This document shows positions 30,446-40,100 of a stretch of 64,000 bases of DNA, in pieces. The stretch is from Phormidesmis priestleyi BC1401 (GTDB taxonomy: Bacteria; Cyanobacteriota; Cyanobacteriia; Leptolyngbyales; Leptolyngbyaceae). The stretch is taken from NCBI RefSeq assembly GCF_001650195.1, contig NZ_LXYR01000019.1:1-64000 (forward strand), given 5' to 3'. Position 1 is the stretch's first letter, and every line of letters begins with the position of its first letter. The translations under genes were made by a program, and so were the position numbers. The notes under the pieces are model-generated. The model did not search any database. It worked only from the letters and a program-made list of their open reading frames with translations, and was not told the DNA's origin.

Positions 30446-31093
30446 ATGCCAGTCATTGCAGTAGTGGATTATGACATGGGAAACCTGCACTCGGCTTGCA
30501 AAGGGCTAGAGAATGCGGGAGCGACGACTAAAATTACGGATTCTCCACGAGAGATTGAGCAAGCAGACGCGATCGTGCTTCCGGGGGTGGGTGCTTTTGA
30601 TCCGGCAGTGCAGCACTTACGATCGCGCCATTTAGAAGAACCGATTAAGCAGGCGATCGCGAGTGGAAAGCCTTTTCTGGGCATTTGTCTCGGCTTACAA
30701 ATTTTGTTTGACGCGAGTGAAGAAGGCACCGAACCCGGACTAGGTATCATTCCCGGCAAGGTGAAGCGATTTCGTCACGAACCTGGAATCACGATTCCGC
30801 ACATGGGATGGAATCAATTAGAGTTGAGGCAACCTGACTGTGCGCTTTGGCATCAGCTTCCTGCCGATCCCTGGATGTATTTTGTCCACTCTTACTATGT
30901 CGAGCCATCTGATCCGCAGATTCGAGCCGCGACGATCACACATGGAAGTCAAACCGTCACGGCGGCAGTTGCCCATAACAATTTGATGGCAGTCCAATTT
31001 CACCCCGAAAAATCTTCGACAGGTGGGCTAAAAATTCTGTCTAATTTTGTTCAATTAGTCCTTGATCGTCAGCTACTAACCGCAAAGTTATGA
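30446..31093 (+). CDS. hisH: Imidazole glycerol phosphate synthase, glutaminase subunit
   Basis: 215 residues, class I glutamine amidotransferase. The nucleophile cysteine is in FLGICLGLQILFD, and the His-Glu pair in AVQFHPEKSS. It supplies ammonia to HisF for imidazole glycerol phosphate formation in histidine synthesis. Length is normal. Its stop overlaps the rsmD start (ATGA), so the pair is translationally coupled; hisF is not nearby. Confidence 0.97.
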   Translation: MPVIAVVDYDMGNLHSACKGLENAGATTKITDSPREIEQADAIVLPGVGAFDPAVQHLRSRHLEEPIKQAIASGKPFLGICLGLQILFDASEEGTEPGLGIIPGKVKRFRHEPGITIPHMGWNQLELRQPDCALWHQLPADPWMYFVHSYYVEPSDPQIRAATITHGSQTVTAAVAHNNLMAVQFHPEKSSTGGLKILSNFVQLVLDRQLLTAKL

Positions 31094-31641
31094 GTTTGCG
31101 AATTTATGGCAATCGACTGATCAAGACTCTTCCTGGACAAGACACTCGCCCGACCTCTTCGCGAGTGCGAGAAGCCTTGTTTAACATTTGGCAAGGCACG
31201 ATCGCACACTGCCGATGGCTAGATCTATGTTCTGGAAGCGGCTCAATGGGCGCAGAAGCGTTGTGTCGAGGTGCCTCTGTCGTCGTGGGAATTGAGCGAT
31301 CGAGCCGTGCTTGTGCAGTCATTCAGCAAAACTGGCAGCAGGTCGCAAAACCCGATCAGGTTTTTCAGATAATGCGAGGTGAAGTGATGCAACGGTTAGA
31401 CAAACTATCTGGGCAGACGTTCGATCGCGTCTATTTCGATCCGCCTTATACGAGTGGGCTATATCAGCCTGTGTTAGAAGCGATCGTTCGTCATCAGCTA
31501 TTAGCCCCCCAGGGAGAACTCGCTGCCGAACACAGTCCAGGAGATTTGAGTGACGAGATTCCCGGTTTAGAGATTTGTCGTCAAAAGAGTTATGGAAACA
31601 CAGCCCTGACGTTTTATCGAGCGATCGAGACTTCACATTAA
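31090..31641 (+). CDS. rsmD: 16S rRNA (guanine(966)-N2)-methyltransferase
   Basis: 183 residues. SAM-dependent Rossmann methyltransferase with the SAM loop [19 protein letters not shown] and the catalytic FDPPYTSG. It methylates the 2-amino group of G966 in the small ribosomal subunit. The N-terminus MSLRIYGN, then [14 protein letters not shown], is characteristic of RsmD. Four-base overlap with hisH; convergent with moaC, sharing TTAA as stops. Confidence 0.94.
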   Translation: MSLRIYGNRLIKTLPGQDTRPTSSRVREALFNIWQGTIAHCRWLDLCSGSGSMGAEALCRGASVVVGIERSSRACAVIQQNWQQVAKPDQVFQIMRGEVMQRLDKLSGQTFDRVYFDPPYTSGLYQPVLEAIVRHQLLAPQGELAAEHSPGDLSDEIPGLEICRQKSYGNTALTFYRAIETSH

Positions 31642-32174
31642 TCTGTAGTTTTGCGCCTGCTAACTTGATAGTCGCCTGACTTGCCTCCCGTTTTGCTCAC
31701 CAAATGAATTTGCTCAATCTGAATCGATTTTTCTAGCGCTTTTGCCATGTCGTAGAGCGTCAAGGCTGCGATAGAAACCGCCGTGAGTGCCTCCATTTCG
31801 ACTCCGGTTTCTGCTTTGGTCTTGACCTCGGCTCGAATCTGATATCCCGGTAAATCTGGATCGGGGGTAATCACCACTTCGACTTTTTGCAGCATCAGAG
31901 GGTGACAGAGCGGAATCAGATTTGCGGTCTGCTTGGCTGCCATGATTCCCGCTAGTCTTGCAGTCCCCAACACATCGCCTTTAGGAGCGTTGCCTGTAGC
32001 GATCGTGCTCATCGTCTCTGGCAACATTCGCACCTGCCCCACTGCCACCGCCTGCCGAACCGTCACCGACTTAGTAGACACGTCCACCATTTGCGCCTGC
32101 CCGTCAGTGTCGAGATGACTCAGAGACGGTTCAGAAATCGAATTTTCAGAAGAAATCGAAGAATTCTTTGTCAT
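31638..32174 (-). CDS. moaC: Cyclic pyranopterin monophosphate synthase
   Basis: 178 residues. With MoaA it turns GTP into cyclic pyranopterin monophosphate, the first step of molybdenum cofactor synthesis. The conserved [20 protein letters not shown] begins near residue 19, and [10 protein letters not shown] and the [12 protein letters not shown] block are present. The first 18 residues are extra Ser-rich sequence, so a slightly later start is possible. No other moa gene is adjacent. A tRNA gene starts on the other strand about 40 bases away. Confidence 0.95.
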   Translation of the reverse strand: MTKNSSISSENSISEPSLSHLDTDGQAQMVDVSTKSVTVRQAVAVGQVRMLPETMSTIATGNAPKGDVLGTARLAGIMAAKQTANLIPLCHPLMLQKVEVVITPDPDLPGYQIRAEVKTKAETGVEMEALTAVSIAALTLYDMAKALEKSIQIEQIHLVSKTGGKSGDYQVSRRKTTD

Positions 32175-32213
32175 CTGGTGCGTAGTAATAGTATGATGAT
32201 CTTATCAACGCAA

Positions 32214-32287
32214 GGGCTTGTAGCTCAGTGGACTAGAGCACGTGGCTACGGACCACGGTGTCGGGGGTTCGAATCCCTCCTAGCCCG
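32214..32287 (+). tRNA. trnR-ACG: tRNA-Arg (anticodon ACG)
   Basis: 74-nt cloverleaf. The acceptor GGGCTTG pairs with CTAGCCC except one T-T mismatch. The D arm is GCTCAGTGGACTAGAGC, and the anticodon stem CGTGG/CCACG encloses the loop CTACGGA with ACG. The T arm reads GGGGGTTCGAATCCCTC. No CCA is encoded. A34 would be edited to inosine by TadA to read CGN codons. A strong terminator follows seven bases later. Confidence 0.95.
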
Positions 32288-32293
32288 TCATAA

Positions 32294-32328
32294 AGAGGAG
32301 ACGTTATTAGTGCGTCTCCTCTTTTTTT
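32294..32328 (+). terminator. Rho-independent terminator after tRNA-Arg
   Basis: Perfect 10-base stem AGAGGAGACG/CGTCTCCTCT with a nine-base loop, followed by seven T. Confidence 0.92.
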
Positions 32329-32406
32329 GCAGAAATCCAAAAAATCCCCTTGCTTTAGACATTGGAGCAAAGGGGAGAGGACGTTGAACGGTTTGGAGTC
32401 CGGTGT

Positions 32407-33054
32407 TTATCGAACGGTGGTTGGTTCAACATAGGTGGTGACATTCCGAGGGCTGCGAGCGCCAACAGCAGCACCAATCAATGATGCAACTAAGCCCAGC
32501 AGCGAACCTAAGACAAACGACCAGCCACCCTTGGCTACACCGCCTGCAATGTCGCGAGTGTTTTGAGCCGTGGGGCTAGGAATCGTGGTTGGATTGACGT
32601 TGGGAATGCCAGTCTGAGGTAGAGCGCCTCCTGCAATGTTAGAAGCCGACGACGCAGCTAAACCAAACGCTCCCGTTACGCCGCTTGTGAGTAGCCATGC
32701 GCTCAAAGCAATGGTAGTTGCCCATAAGATTGCTCCATTGAGTAGCGCCGTGTTGCGATTCATCGGACCGCAAGCCCGCGCCATTACCCAGCTACCAAGA
32801 AAAAGCGAAACCAACAAGCTTATAATCGCCCACCAGGTTGCAGCTTGACCGATATCTCCTAAGTCAGTTCTAGGAGCGCCAGAGTTGGCGATCGAAGTTG
32901 CACCAATGGCAGCACCCAACGCGCTTAAAATCAGTTGAGAAGCCAGCGCGACAAAAAGACCAGAGATGATCGGACCCCAACGGACGCGATCGTGATAGTC
33001 ACCAACGGGTTGAACGATAGTCTGGTCAGCCACAGGTCTATTAGCATAAGCCAT
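32407..33054 (-). CDS. Conserved membrane protein, four-helix type
   Basis: 215 residues from ATG 33054, which has GAGGAG nine bases before it. After a soluble N-terminus (MAYANRPVADQTI, then DRVRWGPIISG) there are four hydrophobic helices: about residues 28-53, 70-92, 105-130 and 170-200. The first and last are Gly/Ala-rich (ILSALGAAIGA; GLVASLIGAAVGA). A Thr/Pro-rich loop separates helices 3 and 4. The WGP-start membrane family is known from bacteria as hypothetical, and no function is assigned. It stands alone. Confidence 0.78.
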   Translation of the reverse strand: MAYANRPVADQTIVQPVGDYHDRVRWGPIISGLFVALASQLILSALGAAIGATSIANSGAPRTDLGDIGQAATWWAIISLLVSLFLGSWVMARACGPMNRNTALLNGAILWATTIALSAWLLTSGVTGAFGLAASSASNIAGGALPQTGIPNVNPTTIPSPTAQNTRDIAGGVAKGGWSFVLGSLLGLVASLIGAAVGARSPRNVTTYVEPTTVR

Positions 33055-33335
33055 ATTGATTAGCTCCTCAAGGCGATAGTTTTTTGCAAAGGAATTACAT
33101 TTGAGAATCAATATAAACCCTGTTCAGTTTGGGTATCTCTACCAGTGGAGTGAGTGTCAGAGTCTATCGTTAGGGTGAATTGAGCGAGGGAAGCAGCATT
33201 TCTGAGATCGTGCAATTCCCTACTTTCCTTTAGTGCGCGAGGATAATAAGCTGATAGATTGTCTTGCTGCGTGAATTGACATTAAATTCATCTCTATATA
33301 ATGCAAACTGCGATTCAATCCCTTCCTCACAACTC

Positions 33336-34448
33336 ATGATCCACAGCGCTAAAAACTCAAAGGTCTGTTGGCGATCGACGTTCATTTGCTGTCTGATCGG
33401 AGCGACTTTTACGGTGTCACCTCAAGGAGTCTATGCTCAAGCAACCAACCTTCAGAGCGGTCAGACCAAGCAGGAGCTAGATAACCTGCTCAAAAAAGGG
33501 CGTGAGCTAGTGGATGCTAAAAACTGGGCAGGTGCGCTGCCGATGTTTCAAAGAGCCGCCGCGCTGGATGAGAAAAACCCTCGAATCTTCTCTGGAATTG
33601 GCTACATCCAAGCACAGGCGGGCAACTTTCAAGAAGCGATTAGTGCCTATCAGCAAGCGATCGTGCTTGATCCCAATAATTCTGATTTTGAGTATGCCCT
33701 GGGCTTTAGTTTAGCGAGTGCTGGAAATGACCAATCGGCAGTAACAGCCTATCGACGCGCCTCTGAACTAGATGGCAAAAACTTGAACGCTCATCTCGGT
33801 TTAGGGACGGTTTTATTTCGGCAAGGTCGCCTTGATCAAGCGCTAGCAGCTTATCGAAAAGTGATTGCGATCGCACCCAAAAATGCGGAGGCATACGAAA
33901 TGATCGGCTTGATGCTGCTGCAAAAAGAGCAGTTTGACCAAGGGGTCAGCGCTCTCCAACGAGCCGCAGAATTGAACCCTCGCAGCAGCAGCATTCAAAT
34001 CAATTTGGGGATTGGTTGGCTGAGTCAGGGCGATCGTCAAGCTGCATTAGCTGCCTTTACCCGTGCGGTCAAACTTGATCCCAGCAATGGCAAGCTGCAT
34101 CTGCAAACAGGCAAAATTCTTCAAGAAGTTGGAGACACGACTGGAGCGTTGGCAGCGTACCAACGAGCCGTTAATGTCAATTCTCAATCGATCGAGGCTC
34201 AGTTAGCGCTGGCAGATCTGGCGATCGAGCAGCAAGAATTTATTCGAGCGATCGTGGCATATCGGGAGGCAGCTCGGCTTGATCCCCAAAATGCTCGCGC
34301 TTATTATCAGTTGGGGATCGCCCTCAAAGCTCGCGGTCGTCGAACAGAAGCGATCACAGCCCTCCAAGAAGCCCAGGCGTTATATCAGCAGCAAGGCAAA
34401 CCAGACGAGGCTAAGAAGGCTGAGTCTGCGCTGAAGGATTTGAGGTGA
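33336..34448 (+). CDS. Exported tetratricopeptide-repeat protein
   Basis: About 370 residues from ATG 33336 ([13 protein letters not shown]). A signal peptide (hydrophobic [13 protein letters not shown], cleavage after VYAQ) leads to about nine TPR units of 34 residues, with recurring A...A...Y..A..LDP signatures (for example [20 protein letters not shown]). It probably works as a protein-binding scaffold in the periplasm or thylakoid lumen. Its 3' end overlaps ispD on the other strand by 38 bases, an unusually long tail overlap. Confidence 0.88.
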   Translation: MIHSAKNSKVCWRSTFICCLIGATFTVSPQGVYAQATNLQSGQTKQELDNLLKKGRELVDAKNWAGALPMFQRAAALDEKNPRIFSGIGYIQAQAGNFQEAISAYQQAIVLDPNNSDFEYALGFSLASAGNDQSAVTAYRRASELDGKNLNAHLGLGTVLFRQGRLDQALAAYRKVIAIAPKNAEAYEMIGLMLLQKEQFDQGVSALQRAAELNPRSSSIQINLGIGWLSQGDRQAALAAFTRAVKLDPSNGKLHLQTGKILQEVGDTTGALAAYQRAVNVNSQSIEAQLALADLAIEQQEFIRAIVAYREAARLDPQNARAYYQLGIALKARGRRTEAITALQEAQALYQQQGKPDEAKKAESALKDLR

Positions 34449-35154
34449 GAGTCGATCGCTGTCTGAGAATAAACTCAGCGATCGCCAAGTCTACCGGAGT
34501 CGTCACTTTTAAATTCGTTTCTTCACCTTCGACGATCTGCACGGGGAGACTGCACCGCTCAAACAGGGCGGCATCGTCGGTGACTTCCCAGCCATTCTGT
34601 CGTCCTTCTTGATGACATTTTTTAAGCAGCGGCACTGAAAAACCTTGAGGCGTTTGTGCTGCCCAAAGCTGACTGCGATTGGGCGTGCTTTCAATCAGCC
34701 CCGCGTCACCAACGACTTTAATGGTGTCCTTAATGGGGACGGCGGCGATCAATCCTGGGCAGGTTAAGACAGCTTGAGCACAGCGATCGAACAAGTCCGG
34801 CGTGGCTAAACATCGCGCTCCATCGTGAATCAGGACATGTTCGGCTTGGGGAGGAAGCGCTTGCAATCCGCTGTAGACCGATTCTTGTCGCGTCGAGCCA
34901 CCCTGAATGAAGTGAACGGGCTTTGTTAGAGAAAGCTGGGTGACGATCGCCCTGAAATCATCCCAATCGCTCGGCTGCCCAATGATGCCAATCCAGCAAA
35001 TTTGGCTCGAAGCGTCTGCGGCTAATAGCGTCCAGGCGAGAAGTGATTTTCCAAGCAGAGTCAGCAGCAGCTTGTTGCGGGAGGCTTTGCCTTGGCTTTG
35101 CCACGCGCTGCCCATTCGACGACCTGACCCGGCGGCTGGTATGAGTAAGTACAC
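34411..35154 (-). CDS. ispD: 2-C-methyl-D-erythritol 4-phosphate cytidylyltransferase
   Basis: 247 residues from a GTG at 35154 with AAAGGAAC before it; a longer frame to 35238 has no such support and would add 28 atypical residues. IspD attaches CMP to MEP in the non-mevalonate isoprenoid pathway. The nucleotide-binding start is [16 protein letters not shown], and [16 protein letters not shown] and the TDDAALFE block are present. Its last 12 or so codons overlap the convergent TPR gene, and a C-terminal tail of about 15 residues looks non-conserved. Confidence 0.94.
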   Translation of the reverse strand: MYLLIPAAGSGRRMGSAWQSQGKASRNKLLLTLLGKSLLAWTLLAADASSQICWIGIIGQPSDWDDFRAIVTQLSLTKPVHFIQGGSTRQESVYSGLQALPPQAEHVLIHDGARCLATPDLFDRCAQAVLTCPGLIAAVPIKDTIKVVGDAGLIESTPNRSQLWAAQTPQGFSVPLLKKCHQEGRQNGWEVTDDAALFERCSLPVQIVEGEETNLKVTTPVDLAIAEFILRQRSTLTSNPSAQTQPS

Positions 35155-35327
35155 AAATTGTTCCTTTAACTTTAGAGTTTGGGCGTTGATTAGAATCTGG
35201 ATTACACGCAATTCCTCAAGGGCTGCTCTAAAATTCAATCAATTCAAAATCCCAAAATCGTTTGACTAGGGATATCTTCCCCTAGAATAAGAGCGAATAT
35301 AGCTTTAAGAAGCGTAAAGAAACGATT

Positions 35328-36290
35328 ATGCGAATTCTTACCCTTGTCCCTGGTGGAATTGGGGATCAAATCCTATTTTTTCCGACTTTAGATGATCTGA
35401 AAAAAACCTACCCTGACGCGCAGATTGATGTTGTGGTTGAGCCGCGATCGAAAAGCGCCTATCGGGTTTCTAAGTCGGTTCATGACACGATTTTGTTTGA
35501 TTTTAAGGGCAGCAATAGTTTGGCAGATTTTGGCAATCTTTTGGGGGTGATGCGCGATCGTGAATACGACATCGCCATTTCATTAGGGCAGCGCCGCGCG
35601 GTTGGGTTTCTGCTGTGGCTAACCGGGATTCCGACTCGCGTTGGCTATGGGGGCGGCGGCGGAGATCTGTTTCTGACGAATGCCGTTCGGCTCGATCAAG
35701 ATCAGTATGCGGCAGCGATGTATCACGACTTGCTAAAGGGGTTGGGCATTGACAAGCCGTGTCCAGAGTTAGCGGTGAGTGTGCCTGCTAAAGATTTGGA
35801 GTGGTCAGACAACGAGCGCAAGCGGCTAGGAATTCAAAATGGCGGCTACGTGTTGATTCATGGCGGGTCGAGTCAGCTTGCCCAGATGAAAGGCATTGAC
35901 AAGATTTATCCCGTCGAGAGTTGGAAAGCCATTATTCAAGATTTTCAGCAAAAGCAGCCAGATTTACCGATCGTCGTGGTCAAAGGTCCTGATGATGGTG
36001 CGTTTGTTGCCAATCTGCTGCAAGCTGCCCCCAAACTTAAAGTCACGGCTCCCAGCAATGTGGGTGAACTGGTAGCAATGATTGCTGGAGCGAGTTTGAT
36101 GCTCTGTACAGACAGTGCCCCGATGCACTTAGCGGTTGCGGCTCAAACTTTTACCCTAGCGCTGTTTGGTCCGACTGATCCCGATAAACTGTTGCCGAAG
36201 AGCGATCGGGTCGTTGGCATTAAGTCTCCGACAGGGAACATGGCAGATATCTCACCGCAAACTATTCTCGCTAAAGTCTGGGGTGGCTAA
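35328..36290 (+). CDS. Glycosyltransferase family 9 (heptosyltransferase-like)
   Basis: 320 residues, soluble GT-B fold. The N-terminus MRILTLVPGGIGDQILFFPT and the C-terminal CTDSAPMHLAVAAQTFTLALFGPTDPDKL block are typical of ADP-heptose:LPS heptosyltransferases of GT9. It probably adds a sugar to lipopolysaccharide core or a related glycan at the inner face of the membrane; true donor and acceptor are unknown, as cyanobacterial LPS often lacks heptose and KDO. It is followed after four bases by gmhB, which supports a heptose link. Confidence 0.9.
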   Translation: MRILTLVPGGIGDQILFFPTLDDLKKTYPDAQIDVVVEPRSKSAYRVSKSVHDTILFDFKGSNSLADFGNLLGVMRDREYDIAISLGQRRAVGFLLWLTGIPTRVGYGGGGGDLFLTNAVRLDQDQYAAAMYHDLLKGLGIDKPCPELAVSVPAKDLEWSDNERKRLGIQNGGYVLIHGGSSQLAQMKGIDKIYPVESWKAIIQDFQQKQPDLPIVVVKGPDDGAFVANLLQAAPKLKVTAPSNVGELVAMIAGASLMLCTDSAPMHLAVAAQTFTLALFGPTDPDKLLPKSDRVVGIKSPTGNMADISPQTILAKVWGG

Positions 36291-36294
36291 CGTT

Positions 36295-36879
36295 ATGGCA
36301 CGACCTGCCGTTTATCTCGATCGAGATGGCGTTCTAAATCAAGAAGCGGGATACATTCACCACGTCGAAGACCTGCACTTAATTCCGGGCGTTGCCCAAG
36401 CGGTGCGGCACCTCAATGATGCGGGGCTGTTTTGCTGTCTTGTCTCTAACCAATCAGGACCAGCGCGAGGATATTATCCCGATCGTCACGTTCAGGCACT
36501 GCACGATCGGCTGTGTCACCTGCTCGACGCCGAAGCGGGAGCGCGATTAGATGCCCTTTATTATTGTCCGCATCTTAGCCCTCCTGAAGGCGGCACTCAG
36601 GCAGAATTTACGCGCTGGACGACGTGGCGCAAGCCCAACACGGGGATGCTCGTCGCGGCTGCTTGGGAGCATGATTTGGACATCGCTCAAAGTTTTATGG
36701 TGGGTGACAAAGCCACCGATATCGATATGGCACACAACGCTGGCTGTGTAGGAGTTTTGGTGCAAACGGGATATGGAGATCGAGTCCTCAGTGGCGATTA
36801 TCAACATCACGCTAAACCGGATTATATTACTGCCGATTTAGCCGTTGCCGTAGACTGGATCTTGCAAAAAAGGGGTTAG
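36295..36879 (+). CDS. gmhB: D-glycero-D-manno-heptose 1,7-bisphosphate 7-phosphatase (HAD-IIIA)
   Basis: 194 residues from ATG 36295; a longer frame from 36166 lies within the glycosyltransferase and is rejected. HAD motifs: nucleophile DRDGVLN, second motif [10 protein letters not shown], and [14 protein letters not shown]. Zinc-binding Cys/His occur in [12 protein letters not shown]. It dephosphorylates heptose bisphosphate in ADP-heptose synthesis, matching the upstream GT9 gene. A histidinol-phosphatase role is a second possibility. It shares the stop bases TTAG with convergent panB. Confidence 0.9.
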   Translation: MARPAVYLDRDGVLNQEAGYIHHVEDLHLIPGVAQAVRHLNDAGLFCCLVSNQSGPARGYYPDRHVQALHDRLCHLLDAEAGARLDALYYCPHLSPPEGGTQAEFTRWTTWRKPNTGMLVAAAWEHDLDIAQSFMVGDKATDIDMAHNAGCVGVLVQTGYGDRVLSGDYQHHAKPDYITADLAVAVDWILQKRG

Positions 36880-37664
36880 GGACTGTCAGAGGGTGGAAAT
36901 TGATGCGATCGCACCTCTCCCGAATAATCTTGAACGGCTTGAGTGATCAATTCGTGCAGATTGACATAGGATTTTGCAAACGGGGGTTTCCAGGTGCCCA
37001 AACCCAACACGTCGGTCGTCACCAACACTTGACCATCACAGTGAGCGCCTGCCCCGATGCCGATCGTCGGAATCGTCAGCTTTTGAGTAATTTGCAGCGC
37101 TAAGTCAGACGGGACGTGCTCGATGACGATCGCAAATGCCCCGGCTTGTTCGAGGGCGATCGCTTCTGACAAAATGCGTTCTCCGTCTTGGGGAGATTTG
37201 CCCTGCTGCCGAAACCCTAGCTGCTGAACCGACTGTGGAGTCAGCCCGACATGCCCCATAACCGGGATTCCTGCCCGAACCAGATGGGCGACCGTCTGAG
37301 CGATCGCCGGATAGCCTCCTTCTAGTTTGACTGCCTGTGCCCCCGCTTCTTTGAGCGCCCGACCTGCGGAATGAATGGCTTGTTGAATGCTTTCTTGATA
37401 GCTGAGAAAGGGCAGATCCACGACGAGCAATGCCTGTTTGACCGCCCGACGAACAGCTTTGGCGTGGTGCAGCATTTCATCAAGGGTGACAGGCAGCGTC
37501 GTCTCGTAGCCTAACGCCACCATTGCCAGCGAATCGCCCACCAAAATCACGTCTACGCCTGACTGGTCTAAAATTTGAGCAAATATATAATCCCAGGCGG
37601 TGAGGGCAACGATCGAGCGTCCCTGCTGCTTCCACTGAATCAACTGCTGGGGCGTAACTGACAT
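36876..37664 (-). CDS. panB: 3-methyl-2-oxobutanoate hydroxymethyltransferase
   Basis: 262 residues. It adds a hydroxymethyl group from methylene-tetrahydrofolate to ketoisovalerate, the first step of pantothenate (coenzyme A) synthesis. The blocks [37 protein letters not shown] and [18 protein letters not shown] are all present; length is normal. Monocistronic; convergent with gmhB. Confidence 0.96.
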   Translation of the reverse strand: MSVTPQQLIQWKQQGRSIVALTAWDYIFAQILDQSGVDVILVGDSLAMVALGYETTLPVTLDEMLHHAKAVRRAVKQALLVVDLPFLSYQESIQQAIHSAGRALKEAGAQAVKLEGGYPAIAQTVAHLVRAGIPVMGHVGLTPQSVQQLGFRQQGKSPQDGERILSEAIALEQAGAFAIVIEHVPSDLALQITQKLTIPTIGIGAGAHCDGQVLVTTDVLGLGTWKPPFAKSYVNLHELITQAVQDYSGEVRSHQFPPSDSP

Positions 37665-38014
37665 ATTGGTAACGGACGGGAACGAAGGAAAGTAAGTCTA
37701 TCTTACTCATCTTCGGTCATGGGTGAGAATTCAGACTGACTCTCTTAGGGCAATCGTCCAGACCGTTTTGGCAAGAAATCTACCCATCCTCTAGAGAACT
37801 GAATAGAAAAAACAATCACTCAATGGATAGCGATGGAAGAAACTGTAAAAGGTTGATGTAGACGATTTCGCAGACCAGATCCTTGGGCACAAAATGGTGC
37901 CTCTTAAGGTAATAGGAAAACGACTGACCAGAGAGTAGAGTGTAATCAAGCAAAAGATTTCTCGCTTGACGGCTCTGTTACTTCTCCACACCTGACACTG
38001 CAAATTCTTGCTTT
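37665..38014. other. Divergent intergenic region (panB / lipoprotein)
   Basis: 350 bases with no convincing gene or RNA. It must contain the promoters of panB and of the lipoprotein gene. A few short frames are out of keeping with neighbouring composition. Confidence 0.4.
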
Positions 38015-38683
38015 ATGGCAACCCTGCGATCGCTCCTGCTCATTGCCTCAGCGCTAGGCGTTCTGGTCAACTTGTCTGCGTGCACAGTTCCCAAAAGTTC
38101 AGAAAAGCCACCATCCACGCCCCCAGCCTCGACAGTGCAACTCGATACAACGGTTCGACGACCTAGTAAAGTTCGGCTTGACTTTCGTGAGCAGAAGCCA
38201 GGAACCGAAGCCCAATTGCAAGTCGAGCAACAAATTCGGCAAGAACTGCTCGAAAAACAGGCTGAACTCAAGCAATCTAGCAACCAGACTACGATTAGCA
38301 CAAAGCGCATCTCTGAAGAAATCGCAGCCAATGAAACTGCCCTCAAACGCAGCGATGCGGCGATCGCGTCCTTGTTTGAGAAAACAGTCTTGACTGAAAA
38401 GAATTTAGCGGAAGCTTATGCAGAAACGACCTCTAACTCAAATACGTCTAGTATCGGCTTGAAATTTGATGCAGACGGAAGCAAAAAATTTACAGCACTG
38501 ACAAAAAAATTAGCCGGAACTGGACGCACCATCGGCATCTTTCTGAATGAGCGTTTAGTTAGTTTCCCAACCGTCGCTTCTGAATTCGCTCAAACTGGGA
38601 TTACTGGTGGAACCGCCGTGATTGCAGGAAAATTTAACGCCCAAGAAGCCAAGAGGTTAGCCGCTCAACTTAGAGGAGATTGA
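38015..38683 (+). CDS. Lipoprotein with SecD periplasmic-head-like domain
   Basis: 222 residues. A signal peptide ends in the lipobox LSAC at about residue 24, so the mature protein is lipid-anchored outside the plasma membrane. A Pro/Ser linker and a coiled-coil stretch follow (about residues 65-115). Residues about 120-220 align by eye with the P1 head of SecD: VLTEKNLAEAYAE, then GLKFDADGSKKFTALT, GRTIGIFLNERLVSFPTV and ITGGTAVIAGKFNAQEAK. It has none of the SecD membrane helices. In SecDF the head helps pull exported proteins through; a free head-like lipoprotein could assist folding or release of exported proteins, which is inference. No operon partner. Confidence 0.78.
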   Translation: MATLRSLLLIASALGVLVNLSACTVPKSSEKPPSTPPASTVQLDTTVRRPSKVRLDFREQKPGTEAQLQVEQQIRQELLEKQAELKQSSNQTTISTKRISEEIAANETALKRSDAAIASLFEKTVLTEKNLAEAYAETTSNSNTSSIGLKFDADGSKKFTALTKKLAGTGRTIGIFLNERLVSFPTVASEFAQTGITGGTAVIAGKFNAQEAKRLAAQLRGD

Positions 38684-38772
38684 CCCAAAGTTTCCTCTGA
38701 GCGATCTTCTAATCTCACTGCATTTGTTTAATTCAATCCTCTAGAAAGGCTCGAATTCCGTCCACAGTAATG

Positions 38773-39900
38773 TTAGGGGTTGCTTTTGCTGAAGGTGAAA
38801 TGAGGTTGACTTTGATAGGTGCTGAGACTCACCCACGCTAACCCATCAGTGGTGCCAACCCAGAGTTTGTTTCCCGTGTTAGGAGACAGTGCGAGAATCT
38901 GACTCGACGGCAAACTGCCCACCTGACCGACGATCGCGCCATTGTAAGGATTGAGGCGAAAGAGTCCATTGTTGGTGCCAACCCAAAGGCTGCCTATGTC
39001 GTCAAAGCGGGCTGAGAGAACGTTGCGCCCTCGTAGTTGGGTCACCGATCGCTGAATTTGCGCCGATCGAGTCTTGACTTCTAGCAAGCCACCGAGGGTG
39101 CCTGCCCATAGCGATCCTCTAGAGTCGAGGGTGAGCGCTTGCACGACCCCTCCCGGAATATTTGAAATTTGATTCATCACCCGCGCACTCGCCGTATTCA
39201 CCTGCACCAAGCTTTCCAGCGTTCCGACCCAAAGCTGACCGTCTGCGTCTAAACTCAACGCATTTGCACTCACTCCGGGCAAATTTTTGAGCGTCGTCAT
39301 CAGCAAGCCTTGATCAGGACTAATCAGCGCTAATCCTTGGTCAGTGCCGACCCACAAATAGCCTCGCTGATCAATCAGCAGCGACAAAACCCGATTAGAC
39401 GGCAGCAGGAAGTTTTGGGCAGTCACTTCATTCGTTCGGGGATCGACGCGCAAGAGTCCCTCATAGGTGCCGACCCAGATTCGTCCCACTTTGTCTTGAG
39501 CTAAGGCTCCGATCGTGCGATTTGGAATCGCGACCCGACTCAAAATTTTGCCAGTGTTGGGGTTGATTTTGGCTAAACCTTGCCACGAGCCAACCCAAAG
39601 ATTGCCCTGATAATCGGGCTGAAGGGCACTCACCCGATAGTCTTCGCCGATCGATCGGTCTTCTTGCTGTCGCTGACTCGGCAGCGGAGGAGCGAGAGGA
39701 GGAGGGGCAGCCGGAACATAAGTCGGCGGTTTTTGAGGAGCGGACACAGACTGCGCGATCGTACCTTTGAAGCGAGGAGACTCTGCAACGGCAACTCCTA
39801 AAGTAGACACGCTCAACACGGCGATCGCGCTTACCCCGATTCCTAAAGACTTGAGAGAAATCGACAAATTAAACCTTCTCACAGACATTCCTCGCAGCAT
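38773..39900 (-). CDS. Exported ligand-binding beta-propeller (two-component-regulator propeller type)
   Basis: 375 residues (or 371 from ATG 39888, MSVRRF). N-terminal signal peptide (GIGVSAIAVLSVSTLGVAVA), a Pro-rich linker, then seven to eight blades each with the pattern LxxDxxGxLWVGTxxGL (for example DQRGYLWVGTDQGLALI). This is the reg-prop repeat seen in sensor parts of hybrid kinases, here without a kinase. It may bind a ligand or polysaccharide outside the cell. Function is unknown. No kinase or partner lies next to it. Confidence 0.85.
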   Translation of the reverse strand: MLRGMSVRRFNLSISLKSLGIGVSAIAVLSVSTLGVAVAESPRFKGTIAQSVSAPQKPPTYVPAAPPPLAPPLPSQRQQEDRSIGEDYRVSALQPDYQGNLWVGSWQGLAKINPNTGKILSRVAIPNRTIGALAQDKVGRIWVGTYEGLLRVDPRTNEVTAQNFLLPSNRVLSLLIDQRGYLWVGTDQGLALISPDQGLLMTTLKNLPGVSANALSLDADGQLWVGTLESLVQVNTASARVMNQISNIPGGVVQALTLDSRGSLWAGTLGGLLEVKTRSAQIQRSVTQLRGRNVLSARFDDIGSLWVGTNNGLFRLNPYNGAIVGQVGSLPSSQILALSPNTGNKLWVGTTDGLAWVSLSTYQSQPHFTFSKSNP

Positions 39901-40022
39901 CGGGAGTTGAAGATTTCAAACGTCTAACTCCAGCAAATTTCATGATGCCCATGATACTGCTACAACGTCAGGAGATCACAATAATTTCGCTTGTGAACTA
40001 TCAATCTGTTATCCAAACAAAA

Positions 40023-40048
40023 AGGGATGAGACCTAACTCCCATCCCT
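40023..40048 (-). terminator. Rho-independent terminator
   Basis: On the minus strand AGGGATG/CATCCCT with a 12-base loop, followed by TTTTTG. It most probably ends the transcript of the small membrane-protein gene at 40287-40538, leaving a 3' untranslated part of about 240 bases. Confidence 0.65.
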
Positions 40049-40100
40049 TCACGACTCATCATTGAATTGGTAGAAGAACGGCAAAGGTGAAAATGAACTC

